Shown here in pieces: positions 1 to 13,197 of a DNA stretch of 64,000 nucleotides. The position numbers were made by a program, and so were the translations under genes. This stretch comes from Cunninghamella blakesleeana (Eukaryota > Mucoromycota > Mucoromycetes > Mucorales > Cunninghamellaceae): positions 3,493,501-3,557,500 of the forward strand of contig JAFCIZ010000002.1 in NCBI GenBank assembly GCA_017871115.1, written 5' to 3'. Positions within the stretch are counted from its first letter, which is position 1. The number at the start of each line of letters is the position of its first letter. The notes under the pieces are model-generated. The model was not told the DNA's origin, did not search any database, and was given only the letters and a program-made list of their open reading frames with translations.

Positions 1-1264
1 TATTGCAACTTTCTTTTATTTTTGAAATATCAAATTTGGTTCCGTTTTCTTGTAAATGATTCACAATCATAGTATTGTTGGTCACCCTTTCCATTAAGTT
101 TTCGATAGCACTTAAAACAAATACCGAGAATTCCTTACTAAATTGAATTAGTTCCTCCAATACAGCTGTAACAAAACTTGTATAAAAATCCGTGATAGCT
201 AATGTCATTTGATCCAAATAACCTAAAAACGTTTCATCTACAGCTTTCACATCCACTCCCGATTTTTTTTTCTTAAATTCAGGTACTAAAGGTGTCCAAA
301 AATCTTGAAATGGAACAATATGATGCTGAGAGATTAAGGTATCCATTCGTTTAGTTAAGCCATCGTTCACGATATCATTTAATTTTTTTTCCATATTTAA
401 AATTTTGATAATAAAATCATTCAATGGTTTCCAACAAGTAGTTAATCTGTCATTCAAAAGAGTCAAATGCTCCTTTACAGCTTGGTCCATTTTTTCATTA
501 ATAATATCAATTTCAATTTGCAAGTTACTTGGTGAATCGTGTTTAATATCACAACAACAAGTAGGATCACTTTCCACACGTTTTAAATGGCTTTTTCGCA
601 CACCTTTCAACAGTGTTATTTGATCAATAGTTAAACCAATACCTTGACGATCACATATAATTGCTTTCAAAATTTTGAGTTGTTGTAATTGTGTATCATC
701 AGTAATATGATCAAAGTGCTCATCAATTATTTCTTCTTCAAAGTCAACTTGTCTAAACAAAGATGGCAAAAAGGTAAACTGATTAGGTGTTACTATCCAT
801 TCTTCACAGGCGGTTATACATTGTTTCAATAATTCTGTATTGTGATTATAGGTAGGAGGGGAAGCCATTGCTGTTGTTGCTGTTTTAGATTTGTAGTTTT
901 GGAGAATAGGCTCCAATACTTTGGCAGCTTCTTTTTTCACATTTAAGGTTGTTGTTATTGCTTTTATTTTAAGTTTTTCCTTTTCTTCGTTTTCGTTTTC
1001 TTGATCGGCATCTCTATTAAATGTATCTTTTGAATCTATTGCAATACTAAATTTTCCAGCGGTGACATAATTGCTGTTTTCCTTTGATTGATGCTGTTGT
1101 TGTTTTCCTATTAATTGTTTTTTATATATCACCTGTGTCCAGTCTCTACAGTGATGACAACTATTGACAGGATTACATGAACCCATGCGTGTTATTTCTT
1201 TTAAAACATCATTATGATCAATTCGAAGGATAATATCTTTTAATTTGATTTTACTTTTTTTCAT
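1..1264 (-). CDS. Unknown protein, C-terminus cut by the window edge
   Basis: A single open frame on the minus strand runs from ATG at 1264 to the left edge, giving at least 421 residues without a stop. I do not recognise the family. The N-terminus (MKKSKIKLKDIILRIDHNDV) is followed by a small Cys/His cluster around residues 30-42 (CNPVNSCHHCRDW) that could bind a metal. A charged linker follows, and from about residue 130 there are long amphipathic helices, with a CCC cluster near residue 240. There is no signal peptide or clear membrane segment. The codon pattern is coding-like (few stops, GC richer than the flanks), so the gene is probably real. The remaining part and any introns lie outside the window. 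The ATG is followed upstream by AT-rich non-coding DNA, which supports this start. Confidence 0.6.
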   Translation of the reverse strand, partial: MKKSKIKLKDIILRIDHNDVLKEITRMGSCNPVNSCHHCRDWTQVIYKKQLIGKQQQHQSKENSNYVTAGKFSIAIDSKDTFNRDADQENENEEKEKLKIKAITTTLNVKKEAAKVLEPILQNYKSKTATTAMASPPTYNHNTELLKQCITACEEWIVTPNQFTFLPSLFRQVDFEEEIIDEHFDHITDDTQLQQLKILKAIICDRQGIGLTIDQITLLKGVRKSHLKRVESDPTCCCDIKHDSPSNLQIEIDIINEKMDQAVKEHLTLLNDRLTTCWKPLNDFIIKILNMEKKLNDIVNDGLTKRMDTLISQHHIVPFQDFWTPLVPEFKKKKSGVDVKAVDETFLGYLDQMTLAITDFYTSFVTAVLEELIQFSKEFSVFVLSAIENLMERVTNNTMIVNHLQENGTKFDISKIKESCN

Positions 1265-1548
1265 TATTTAATATATATATTAGTAAGAAAATACAAAGAA
1301 AATAGAATGGGAAGGAAAAAAAAGAAAAATAATAGACTAAAAGAAAAATAAAGGAAAAAGGGGGGAGAAAAAAAAATTAAATTTCAGTAAAATTTTAAAA
1401 TTTTTTTGTCTCATTTTTAAAAAAGTAAAAATCCACTTTTAAATTTATACACAATATGTTTATTATGGTTTTGTTAATTATATATACTTGATAAATATAT
1501 ATTATTATATTTTTTATATATTACATACATATTATATTACTGAAATAA

Positions 1549-2579
1549 TCAATTAGAATGATCCAATAATAATTTACTTAGGTCAATATCCTTGTCCTTA
1601 TATTCAGTTAACTTCGCCTTTTTTTTATCTATTGATTCCATTTTTGTGCTAATATCTTCATGTAGCTATATATGCAAAATGATAATAGTAATAACGTATT
1701 ATTAATGATCAATTATTAATAAACAATAATAGATATAATAATAATAAAACATTCTCCTTTTCAATCTATTCAAAATAGTTTGTTACCTCTTCCTTCATAC
1801 TCCATAGTCTTTCTAATTCTTGTTTTTTAATCTTCACTTTCATTGCACGAACCACTTGCTTAGGATCAGGTACTGTACTATATATTATATAATTATATGA
1901 TCAATAACTGTATTATTATAACATATCATCACTATAATTATTATTTTGTTTATTACTATATCATACTTTGGTAATAGAAATGGGTCCTCTGTTGTATCTG
2001 CATCCTTGATAATTTCATCCAGCTTATTAAGTCTTTCTTCTAAATTATGCTCTTTCTTCATAAACTCATAGATTTTCTATTAAAAAATAATTAAATATAT
2101 ATAAACTATTTTTATACGTGGTCTTATACATATTGTAATAAAAATATTGCTTATTTTTTATATATTACATTAAATTGTTCTCTTAAGTATGATGTCGATT
2201 GACTATGGATGGTGTTGATAGTAGTATTATCCATAACAGAAAAATAGTCCCGTAAAACTTCTACACTAATATATATTTATATTTATAAGTATATATATAC
2301 ATACATATATATATATATATATATACATGTGTGTGCGTGTGTGCATATATGTGTACTTTTATAATTAAGCATATTTATTTTTTTAAAAAAGTACCTAAAT
2401 ATTGATAATATACGATCTGTAAATTTTTTATATAATACATCCATTTTTTTCATTCGTCCAGTTTCTTCAAAGTTAAGAATTGTATTGTTCATTGGTGGTG
2501 GTATATATATATTTGAGTGTTCATTATCATTCCCATCAGTAGTGATTTGGGGTGAAGCTAGCATATTATCATCATTCAT
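1549..2579 (-). CDS. Nnf1/PMF1-like kinetochore (Mis12 complex) subunit
   Basis: Five exons join in frame: 2579-2395, 2265-2169, 2076-1967, 1877-1787 and 1665-1549 (199 residues). The product is almost wholly helical. After a disordered 35-residue N-terminus comes an amphipathic stretch (NFEETGRMKKMDVLYKKF) and then a segment around residues 95-110 with the pattern NLEERLNKLDEII. As I recall it, this matches the E-G-N-L-E-x-x-L-N-x-L-D core of PMF1/Nnf1. A C-terminal coiled coil ends in LLLDHSN. Nnf1 is part of the Mis12/MIND complex that links centromeric chromatin to the Ndc80 complex, and its usual length (about 200) fits. I assign it from the motif pattern and helix layout only; another small coiled-coil spindle protein is the alternative. 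Confidence 0.6.
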
Positions 2580-2929
2580 AACTAAAAAAATAGGGAAAGA
2601 AAAGAAGTATGAAGTTAAATTTTTTTCTTCACAATAAAAACTCCATTCTGAGTTTTAATTTTTGATAATCATGAAATTATATGCTGGTTTACATACAAAT
2701 AAAAGTTGAATACAATTATCTATATAGTAGATTAACATATATTTTTTACAAATAAACATGATTCAATGATTTCATTTAATATTGAATTTTTTATTATTAT
2801 TCCAATTTGTTTGATTTTATTTATATAAATAAAAAAGAAAAATAGAAACTGTATAATGAGTGATTGTGTATAGGTGTGTAGTTTTAATCGCATGAGCGTG
2901 AATGTTGGGTGTCTTTATCGCGTGTCATT
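2580..2929. other. AT-rich intergenic stretch between the NNF1-like and OST5 genes
   Basis: No open frame or RNA gene is visible. It contains the 5' flank of the NNF1-like gene (minus strand) and the 3' flank of the OST5 gene, with A/T runs and no recognisable terminator. Confidence 0.5.
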
Positions 2930-3424
2930 TTAAAGATAAATCCCAATAGCTATTGAAGTGAAAATAGAACCGAATCCGAGTAATAAAGAAGCTAAAAATG
3001 CTGTTTGGATTTGTTGTAATAGAACTGTATTTTTACCTTGACTTTTTTTTTAAAAATAATAATTACAATATTAATAACACAACGAAACAAATATACATAT
3101 ATAAAAAAAATAAGGTCAAACCGGTCAAAAATATCTAAGTTGTATCTATATGTCTATATATTCAAACTTACACAACAAACATGCCAGTAGCTGTAAGACC
3201 GCCAGTAATGCAAAAATAGGCGATTATAGGGTAGATAGCAACGGGGATAGGTGTAGAAAAGGGAACTCCAGTGGACCAAGCTTCCTTTTTAATCGTATTT
3301 TTTTAAAAAATTAAAATAAAGGTGACTGATTAAAACCTTTTCAATTGATCCAAATGTTTTATAATAATATATGCATAAATACATATATATCTTCTTTATT
3401 GTATTTTACCAAGGCTGTTGACAT
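2930..3424 (-). CDS. OST5: Oligosaccharyltransferase small subunit Ost5/TMEM258
   Basis: Three exons (3424-3410, 3284-3172, 3041-2930) give a 79-residue, two-helix membrane protein. The first coding exon is only 15 nt (MSTAL). Helix 1 follows STGVPFSTPIPVAIYP. Helix 2 is AFLASLLLGFGSIFTSIAIG, and the chain ends IYL. The closing pattern L-x-A-S-L-x-x-G-F-G...G-I-Y matches TMEM258/Ost5. This small ER-membrane subunit of oligosaccharyltransferase supports Stt3 assembly during N-glycosylation. Length and two-helix topology are typical. It is transcribed divergently from MIM1, with 161 bp between the two start codons. Confidence 0.85.
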
Positions 3425-3488
3425 GATGATGTAAAATTTATTATTTTAAAAAAAGTAGAGTAGAGAAAAAAGAGAAGGAGAAAAAACG

Positions 3489-3500
3489 GCGGTATTTAAA
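3489..3500. promoter_or_regulatory. GCGG + TTTAAA element in the OST5/MIM1 divergent promoter
   Basis: GCGG (3489-3492) is followed by TTTAAA (3495-3500). It sits 65 bp upstream of the OST5 ATG and 86 bp upstream of the MIM1 ATG. It is one of a set of similar GC-core/TTTAAA pairs found upstream of genes throughout this window. The function is inferred from recurrence only. Confidence 0.4.
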
Positions 3501-3585
3501 AGTTTTGATCAATTTTTATAAAATGAGAAAAAAAATGGGCTCGAACTTCCTTTTTTTAATACATTCAAATATAATAATAATAATA

Positions 3586-3882
3586 ATGTCACTTGTTACA
3601 AGAGAAGAGCCATGGTATAGAAGCCCTCGTTTTATTTCCTTAATAAAAACAACTGCTATTAATTTTGTATTACCATTTATTAATGGTGTTATGCTTGGCT
3701 TTGGTGAAATATTTGCAAATGAATTAGTTATAAAGTATGGTTGGTTTGGTTATTCAAATAACGTGGCAGTTTCATCTGTTGGTTTAAGATCTTCCATACC
3801 TCCTGGAGCAACTGCCGAATATAAAAAATCTATGGAAACAGAATTAAAGAGACAAGAGCGAAGTATTCAAAGTTTACAATAA
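3586..3882 (+). CDS. MIM1: Mitochondrial outer-membrane import protein Mim1/Tom13
   Basis: Uninterrupted frame of 98 residues from ATG 3586. An in-frame ATG at 3505 would add 27 residues of an unlikely hydrophobic leader translated from the promoter region, so I prefer the later start. A soluble N-terminus (MSLVTREEPWYRSPRF) is followed by one membrane helix around residues 20-45 with the pattern NFVLPFINGVMLGFGEIFA. The sequence L-P-F-I-N-G-x-M-L-G-F-G-E-x-F-A is the hallmark of the fungal Mim1/Tom13 family, including the Gly-rich helix used for oligomerisation. Mim1 inserts alpha-helical outer-membrane proteins, such as Tom20 and Tom70, into mitochondria. The family is fungal, which supports the taxonomic call. 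The tail is short, polar and basic. Confidence 0.88.
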   Translation: MSLVTREEPWYRSPRFISLIKTTAINFVLPFINGVMLGFGEIFANELVIKYGWFGYSNNVAVSSVGLRSSIPPGATAEYKKSMETELKRQERSIQSLQ

Positions 3883-4213
3883 TATATAGGATAGAAAGAT
3901 AGATATATATTAATATATATATATATATATAGTATTTTTATTTTTTATCATGGATAATTTATATGTTAATAAAAAATAGGCTCAAAAAAAGGGTATTTTA
4001 TTTCCTTCGCGTGTATTTAAAATTCCGCACCAAAAAACCTTCGTGACTCTATTTATTTTTTAAAAAAATGTGGTTTTGGATTTTTTTTTCCTTTCTCATT
4101 TATAATTTTTTTAATAAATATATTTATATATATTAATAAATATATATATATATATATATATATATTACATTTTATTATCATTAGTACATTAATATCCTCT
4201 TTTTTATTTCCAA
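3883..4213. other. Intergenic region: MIM1 3' flank and U2AF promoter
   Basis: It contains a TA microsatellite near 3902-3930 and a longer one at about 4139-4166. A GC-bearing element around 4008-4029 is listed separately. No gene is seen. Confidence 0.5.
4008..4029 (+). promoter_or_regulatory. CGCG...TTTAAA...CCGC element upstream of U2AF
   Basis: CGCG (about 4008-4011), TTTAAA (4016-4021) and CCGC (4025-4028) lie together about 190 bp before the U2AF start codon. G+C is otherwise scarce in this flank. It is the same composite seen upstream of other genes here. Confidence 0.35.
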
Positions 4214-6825
<2,612 letters not shown>

Positions 6826-6956
6826 TATGTTGATGCTGCTTAGATGTCTCATTATTTAAAAACAATAAAAATAATAAATAAGAAAAAGAAAAAGAGGAAA
6901 AAAAAATACGAGTAATTGATAATATATACTTTTTTTTTAATCCTGTACAAATATAA

Positions 6957-6988
<32 letters not shown>

Positions 6989-7754
6989 TTATATTCTTTT
7001 TCATTATAGGTAAGTTATGTTTATTTTATTTTATTCTTTACATGTTTTTATAAATAGGTTTATGGTTAATCATCCTAAAGTTCTTTTCTCTCTCCTATTT
7101 TTTTTTTTATTAAAGTGATAATAAAATAGTAGCATTCTAAAATAGGCAATGGTTATTTGTAACCAATAACTATGAGCATCATTGTTTAAAAAAATCATAA
7201 GATCAAAAATTGATAGATGGTGATACTTTTTATTTAAAAATCCGAAAAAATGAAGTTTATACGGAAAAATGGTAACCATTTCTAAAAAATATAGTACAGC
7301 AATTTAGTTTGAAAAATAAAATAATATGAAACAAAGGATAGTTGACGTTGTTGGTTTTTTTATATGTTAATGTTTTATATAGTTATAATCTTTAAATATA
7401 TAAAAAAAAGATTTTTTTTTTTTTTTGCTGTGATTATTAGTTTTTTATTTTTAATATGCAATTATGAATATAATGGATGATACTTTGTTTAAGAACCTCT
7501 TTTATTTGCAGCGAAAAAAATAATGCGGGTATAAAAAAATTAAAAAAGGTTTTTTTTAAAAAACTCCTTTTTTTCCAGTTCTTCCTTTTTCTTTTTCACT
7601 TTTTTTTTAAAAAAAAAAAAAAGACACTTTATTTGTTTATTTTTTTTTTTTTTATATATATTTATTTGCCTTCTTTTTTCTTTTTCGCTCATTACTATTT
7701 TTCATTCTTTATTATTCTTATTATTTAAATAAACTATAAACTTATTATTCATCA
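6826..7754. other. Long AT-rich intergenic region before the MAPKKK gene
   Basis: No convincing gene on either strand. It contains a TA repeat near 6957-6980 and several homopolymer runs. GCGGGTATAAAA at about 7524-7535, roughly 220 bp before the next ATG, resembles a TATA-type promoter core. Short open frames here are compositional. Confidence 0.5.
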
Positions 7755-9420
7755 ATGGAAGGAAAACAAGTACGATGGCAATCAACTGATTCAACAACAG
7801 CAACAGCAGCTAATGATAGAAATGAATCACACTCAACAACCCCAACTCCAACAACCCCAGCAACGACACAAATAGGTTTTGAAAAGCAAAATAGTATGAA
7901 TAATCATTGGTCTTTTCCTCCTCAACATATGATTTCTACTTCACCATCCCATCATCAATCTTTTGAACGAGAACATGAAGATGACCAAGATGAAGACGAC
8001 GAGGATGAAGAAGACGAAGAAGAAGAAGAAGAGGATGAAGAAGAGGAAGATTATAGTGATTATTATGATGAAGATGGGTTAGAAGAAGATGAAACTGCAT
8101 TCAACTTACTCTACTCTCGAAATCAGTCTTTATCAGCGCCTGAAATAACTCATGAAAGGCTGGAATGGCAACAAATGCTACAATCTGTATTAATGGGCGA
8201 AGTGATTAAATCTGAAAAAAAACGACTCTCAAATAAAGACCGATTTCAACCACAAAAGCCAACGCAAGAAATTTGGCTATCGTTAAGAGCTTTACTACGT
8301 GGAAGAACTGTACAACAAGAACAACAATATTTAGAAGAAGGACGCAAAGAAATTGATAAAGTGCTTGAAATGGTTATGGATTTCAAAGTAAAAGACCCAC
8401 CTTTAAAATGCGATAATGATAATAAAAATAACAACAACAGTAATGTCAATGTCAATAGTAGCAATGAAGAAAAAAACGCTTATGCTTTGACTCAAGTAGC
8501 TGAAGTATTAAAAAGTATAGATCGGATTGAATCTCTTTACACCACTCGTGCAGAAATGACAATGGCTAATCCTCAATATGGTTCACTTGCTTTTCAAACT
8601 AGATTGGATGCTTTAAATTCTTGGTGCACAATTACTAGAAGTTTAATCATGCAATATAAAATTTTACGTGATTGGACTGGATCTGACGATTTACAAATAG
8701 CTCGTATTGCAACACCTTTGGCCAATCATCAAAATAATAGCAATAACAGCGATAACAGTAATAATCAAGCAAATGGATTAATTGATGAAGATGAAAACTA
8801 TTTTTTACAAGTACAAAGAACCAACCCGTCTTTTGTTGAAAGACTTTTAAAAGAACAAGCACTACAAGATACTTTTGATAAACGAACTTTATCAGCACTT
8901 AATTCCTTGCTAATGAAAGCTAAACAAACCATGATTGCCAATAGTAAACATTTTAAAGAAATGAATTTACCTTCTCTTACTACACAACTTCACCAACTAG
9001 TGAAATTTCCCACTTCTTTGGTTGTTGAAGCATTAAAACAACGTTTAGAATACAAGGATCGAATGAGTGAACCTCCTAAACAAATGGTCGATGCAATGAT
9101 GGAAGATAATCGTGGGTTATTGGCTTTAGCTTGTCGTGTCAAACATCAATATGAAGAATTAACACAACCTATGTTAGGGTGGCAGCCCCAACATGATATG
9201 TTTTTAGAAAGAGATTATGATGCAGTGCTTATGGAAAGTGTTCGATTTTATTTTAAACTTATATCTTGGAAATTAACTTTGGAACAAGAGAATAATTTAA
9301 GAGAATGTGAAGTTATGGAAAGAGAGTGGGATTTTTTGAAAAACACTGTATGCCGTGCTGTTGATAAAGCTGATTGGGAATGTGCTGAACAATTTTGGTA
9401 AATTATATAATGTTATAATC

Positions 9421-9464
<44 letters not shown>

Positions 9465-11440
9465 AATATTATCATTATTCATATGTATTCTAATTTTCTT
9501 ATTAATGTTATTATAATTATTATTATTATGTTTTCATCATTCTAGTTCTTTAACAAATCGATTATTAGCCGATGTGATGCGTGATTATATTACAAGTCTA
9601 AAGGTACCTCCTGAAGCTGTAGATGGTGGTGTAGAAGTAAAATATACCAAAGTTCTTCATACCATGCGTATGCGTGCACGTAAATTGTTACAATTTGCAA
9701 GGTATATATATGTATATATTTTTATACTATAATTTTATATTTTAGTTTTATGATCTAAACAACTTGTTTGTTATTTTACACACAACTATAACTTCTTTTT
9801 TTTCATATTTTTCATTTACATTAGATTCTTTATGGGACAATTTGAAAATGCTGCTGAATATGTACTTGATCCTGATAATGTAGATAATGTAGTAAATAAA
9901 CTAGTAGCTTCTGGTCATTTCTTAGTCTATACAAATAGTTTTGAAGATGAACGCCTTTATATAGTAGCATCCAAATCACTCTATGGCAAAGAAGAAAAAA
10001 TACAAAGTTTAGTTAGAGCATGTTTTGCCGACGATGGAAATGTACCTAATACTCCTGGAACTCCTGGATCTGTCACTAAAAATCAACCACAAGAAGAATA
10101 TATATTAATCCTTTCACCTTGGCAAAATGTAATGTGGACAGGAAATGTAGTAGAAATAAAAATTCCATTTATTCACCTTGGCCTTAAACCTAAACGGATG
10201 CGATTAGTAACAGATGATGCTAGACATTTAGCTGCAGCTAGAAATGCTTTTTGGAATGCTATCCAAGGAGATACTAATACAACTAACAATAATAATATCA
10301 ATAGTAATAATAACAATAGCAGTAATACAAATAATAATAGCAATAATGGGATTGAATTAATACAAGAACATCGTGCTCATATACCAAAAATTAATAAAGA
10401 GTTATCCAAGATCAAATTAACAGTATTTAAATTGGCTGATTCAACTATCTGCAGTGTTAGCACCATTCATGAACAAACAAAAGATTTAGGATGCCAAGAA
10501 TTAGTAGAAGAATGCTTTAGTTTTGCTAGTGATTTTGGTATTCGTGCTGCAAGGTTTTTGGAATTAGCTGTTCGACTACAATTGGATCTCAAGCTAGTAC
10601 GTTTAGCGATCGATTGGATATGTTTTATTACCGATGATTGTAATCCTTCAGATAGAAAAACGTTTCGTTGGGCAGTGGCAGCATTAGAATTTGGTCATCT
10701 GATGACTCGTGGGATGAATATTTTAGCGCTGAATGAAACCGAATTTAGTACTCTCCAGAGTAAAGTAGCTCGTTGCATCGCTTTGTTGATCTCTCACTTT
10801 GATGTATTAGGCACCCAGTGGTCTCATGAATTACAATTGAAAGAAGAACAGCAACGCCAACGTAATATTACAGCCAAACGAAACTCTTATGCAGCAACAC
10901 CACCCGGAGCTAAACAAGATAACATTACAACTAGTTCTACTTTTGGTGTGACAGATGATACAGTTTCTTCTGCAGCATCAAATGGTGGCGTTACATATAT
11001 AAGAGATGATTGGATGCGTGGCATTAGTGAATTAGAAGCTCGTCGTAATGAAGATGAGCAAGGTCGTCGAATTGTTGGTAAAATATTGGATGATCAAAAA
11101 CCTGAAGATCAATCTCTTGTCTTTTTAGCCCCTTCTTCTTCCAATATTTCATTCAGATGGCAACAAGGTAGATATATTGGTTCTGGTACGTTTGGTTCGG
11201 TTTATTTGGCTATTAATCTGGACACCTCTACAGTGATGGCGGTAAAAGAAATAAGGTTTCCTGATTCAAGCTCTTTGTCAGCTTTACATAAATCTATTAA
11301 AGAAGAAATGAAAGTCATGGAAATGCTTCACCATAGAAATATTGTTCAATATTTTGGCATGGTAATTCATATATTATAAATATATATGAATGAAAAAAAA
11401 AAAAACTATATTTTTCACTCTAATTTTTTTTTTATTTATT

Positions 11441-11481
<41 letters not shown>

Positions 11482-12535
11482 GGATAATATAGGAAGTTCA
11501 TCGTGATAAAGTTTATATATTTATGGAATACTGTGAGAATGGAAGTTTAGGTTCTTATTTAGAACATGGCGGCCGTATTGAAGATGAATTATATATTGTA
11601 GATTATTCTTATCAATTGTTAAGCGGGTTAGCATATTTACATGGAAATAATATTGTTCATCGTGATATTAAACCTGACAGTAAGAAGATCAATATATATA
11701 TATATATATTGAATTATAGAAATAATAATAATTGATGCACTAAATTTACTTTTACTTTTTTGAATAAATAAATAGATATCCTTATTGATTATCAAGGACA
11801 ATTGAAATTATCTGACTTTGGTGCTGCCAAAATATTAGCTAAAGGTCAAAAAACAATGGGGCATACTACCATGAATGTTAATAGTTTGGCTGGGACACCG
11901 ATGTATATGGTAAGGATGAATCGATGTAACACGATAATCTTATAAGTACATATGAAATACATTTTTTATAATACTAATATCATCACTGTTATTGTTCATA
12001 TTTTATTTATTTTATTCCTTATTCTACTTAGGCACCAGAAGTCATTACCGGAGGTAAAACTGGACGTAAAGGGTCAATGGATATATGGTCATTAGGTTGT
12101 TGTATTGTACATATGGCTACTGGAAGAAGACCTTGGAGTACATTAGAAAATGAGTGGTCCGTCATGTATCATGTTGTTACGGGGCATCCACCATTACCAG
12201 ATCCATCACAATTATCAGAATTAGGTATTGATTTTTTGAAAAAATGCTTTACAAGAGACCCTGTTGAAAGACCTAGTGCAGAGCAATTACTTGACCATCC
12301 ATGGATCACAAAATATTTAGAAAGTTATAGTGAAGATCCCACTGCTTATGAATTATCAGCTGATATGGGTACTAACTCATCAACTATGAATTCAATAGAT
12401 ATGCAGTCTACTTGGCAAGGCAGTATCGATGACGTTACAAAAAAATCAATTAGTTCTATAAGATCTATAGATCGGGCTACTTTTCTTCAAAATGGATTGG
12501 AAAATGTTGAACATGCTCATAGTATTAACAATTAA
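7755..12535 (+). CDS. SSK2/SSK22/Wis4 (MEKK4)-type MAP kinase kinase kinase
   Basis: Six exons: 7755-9397, 9546-9701, 9825-11361, 11493-11679, 11776-11909 and 12032-12535 (1386 residues). A disordered N-terminus carries a strongly acidic Asp/Glu run at about residues 74-115. A long helical regulatory region typical of SSK2/MEKK4 follows, interrupted by Asn-rich loops. The C-terminal kinase domain (about 1047-1330) shows the Gly loop GSGTFGSVY, the lysine in VMAVKEI, the catalytic loop HRDIKPDN (split by an intron after the Asp), DFGAAK, the APE motif and a conserved GRRPW. This class activates the Pbs2/Wis1 MAPKK of the HOG/Sty1 stress pathway, downstream of the two-component response regulator Ssk1. 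The ATG is the first in the open frame and follows T-rich DNA. SSK2 versus STE11 is decided by the long conserved regulatory region. Confidence 0.92.
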
Positions 12536-13197
12536 TACTCTCTCTTTTTTTCCCTCAGCTTATTCCCAAACACCGCTTCATTTTTATACTATTTTTAATT
12601 TTTTTTTTTTTTTAATCATCATTTTTTCTCCATATTAATTTATTAATATTCTATTCATCATTTATATCATCTTTTATAAGCATACTTTTTTATTTTTTGT
12701 ATCTCACTTTCCCTCTATACATATAAATTTATATACATTTTTTTATTTTACTACATAATAAAATTTTTAATAAAAAGTTTGTGTTACATACAGTGGTTGG
12801 ATTGGATCATATAATTTAAATTTTATACAAACAGTAATAAGCTTAATTTAATTTATTTTACATATAATATAAATAGTATTATAGGTTTTCTATATAAAAA
12901 AAAAATACATCTACTTTTTCAATCTATATTATTTAGTGAATATATCATATATAGTAATAATTAAAAAATATATTTATATTATTTATATATATAAATATAA
13001 ATGAAAAGGCACAGGGAAAGACACGAAAACAAAAAAGGAGGCAAAGTATATCTAAAAAATTTTAAACCGCGCATGGTGACTTCTGTTTAGACTAAAAATC
13101 TTTATAATTTTTTTTATTTGGCGGATTTATTTTTTCTCTCTCTTTCCCTCACTTTTTTTTTTTTTTTTTTTTAATCTTTAAAAATACTTTATATAAA
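12536..13197. other. AT-rich intergenic region between the MAPKKK and THO2-like genes
   Basis: No open frame of interest. The 3' flank of the kinase gene is T-rich. The right part carries the promoter element at 13061-13072 and a second GCGG at 13121-13124, then a pyrimidine-rich stretch just before the next ATG. Confidence 0.5.
13061..13072 (+). promoter_or_regulatory. TTTAAACCGCGC element upstream of the THO2-like gene
   Basis: TTTAAACCGCGC lies about 130 bp before the ATG at 13198 and is followed by GCGG at 13121. It has the GC-core/TTTAAA composition seen at other gene starts here. Confidence 0.4.

Noticed and set aside
8246..8898. Minus-strand frames inside the MAPKKK gene
   Set aside because: They are antisense shadows of the conserved kinase regulatory region with no independent support.
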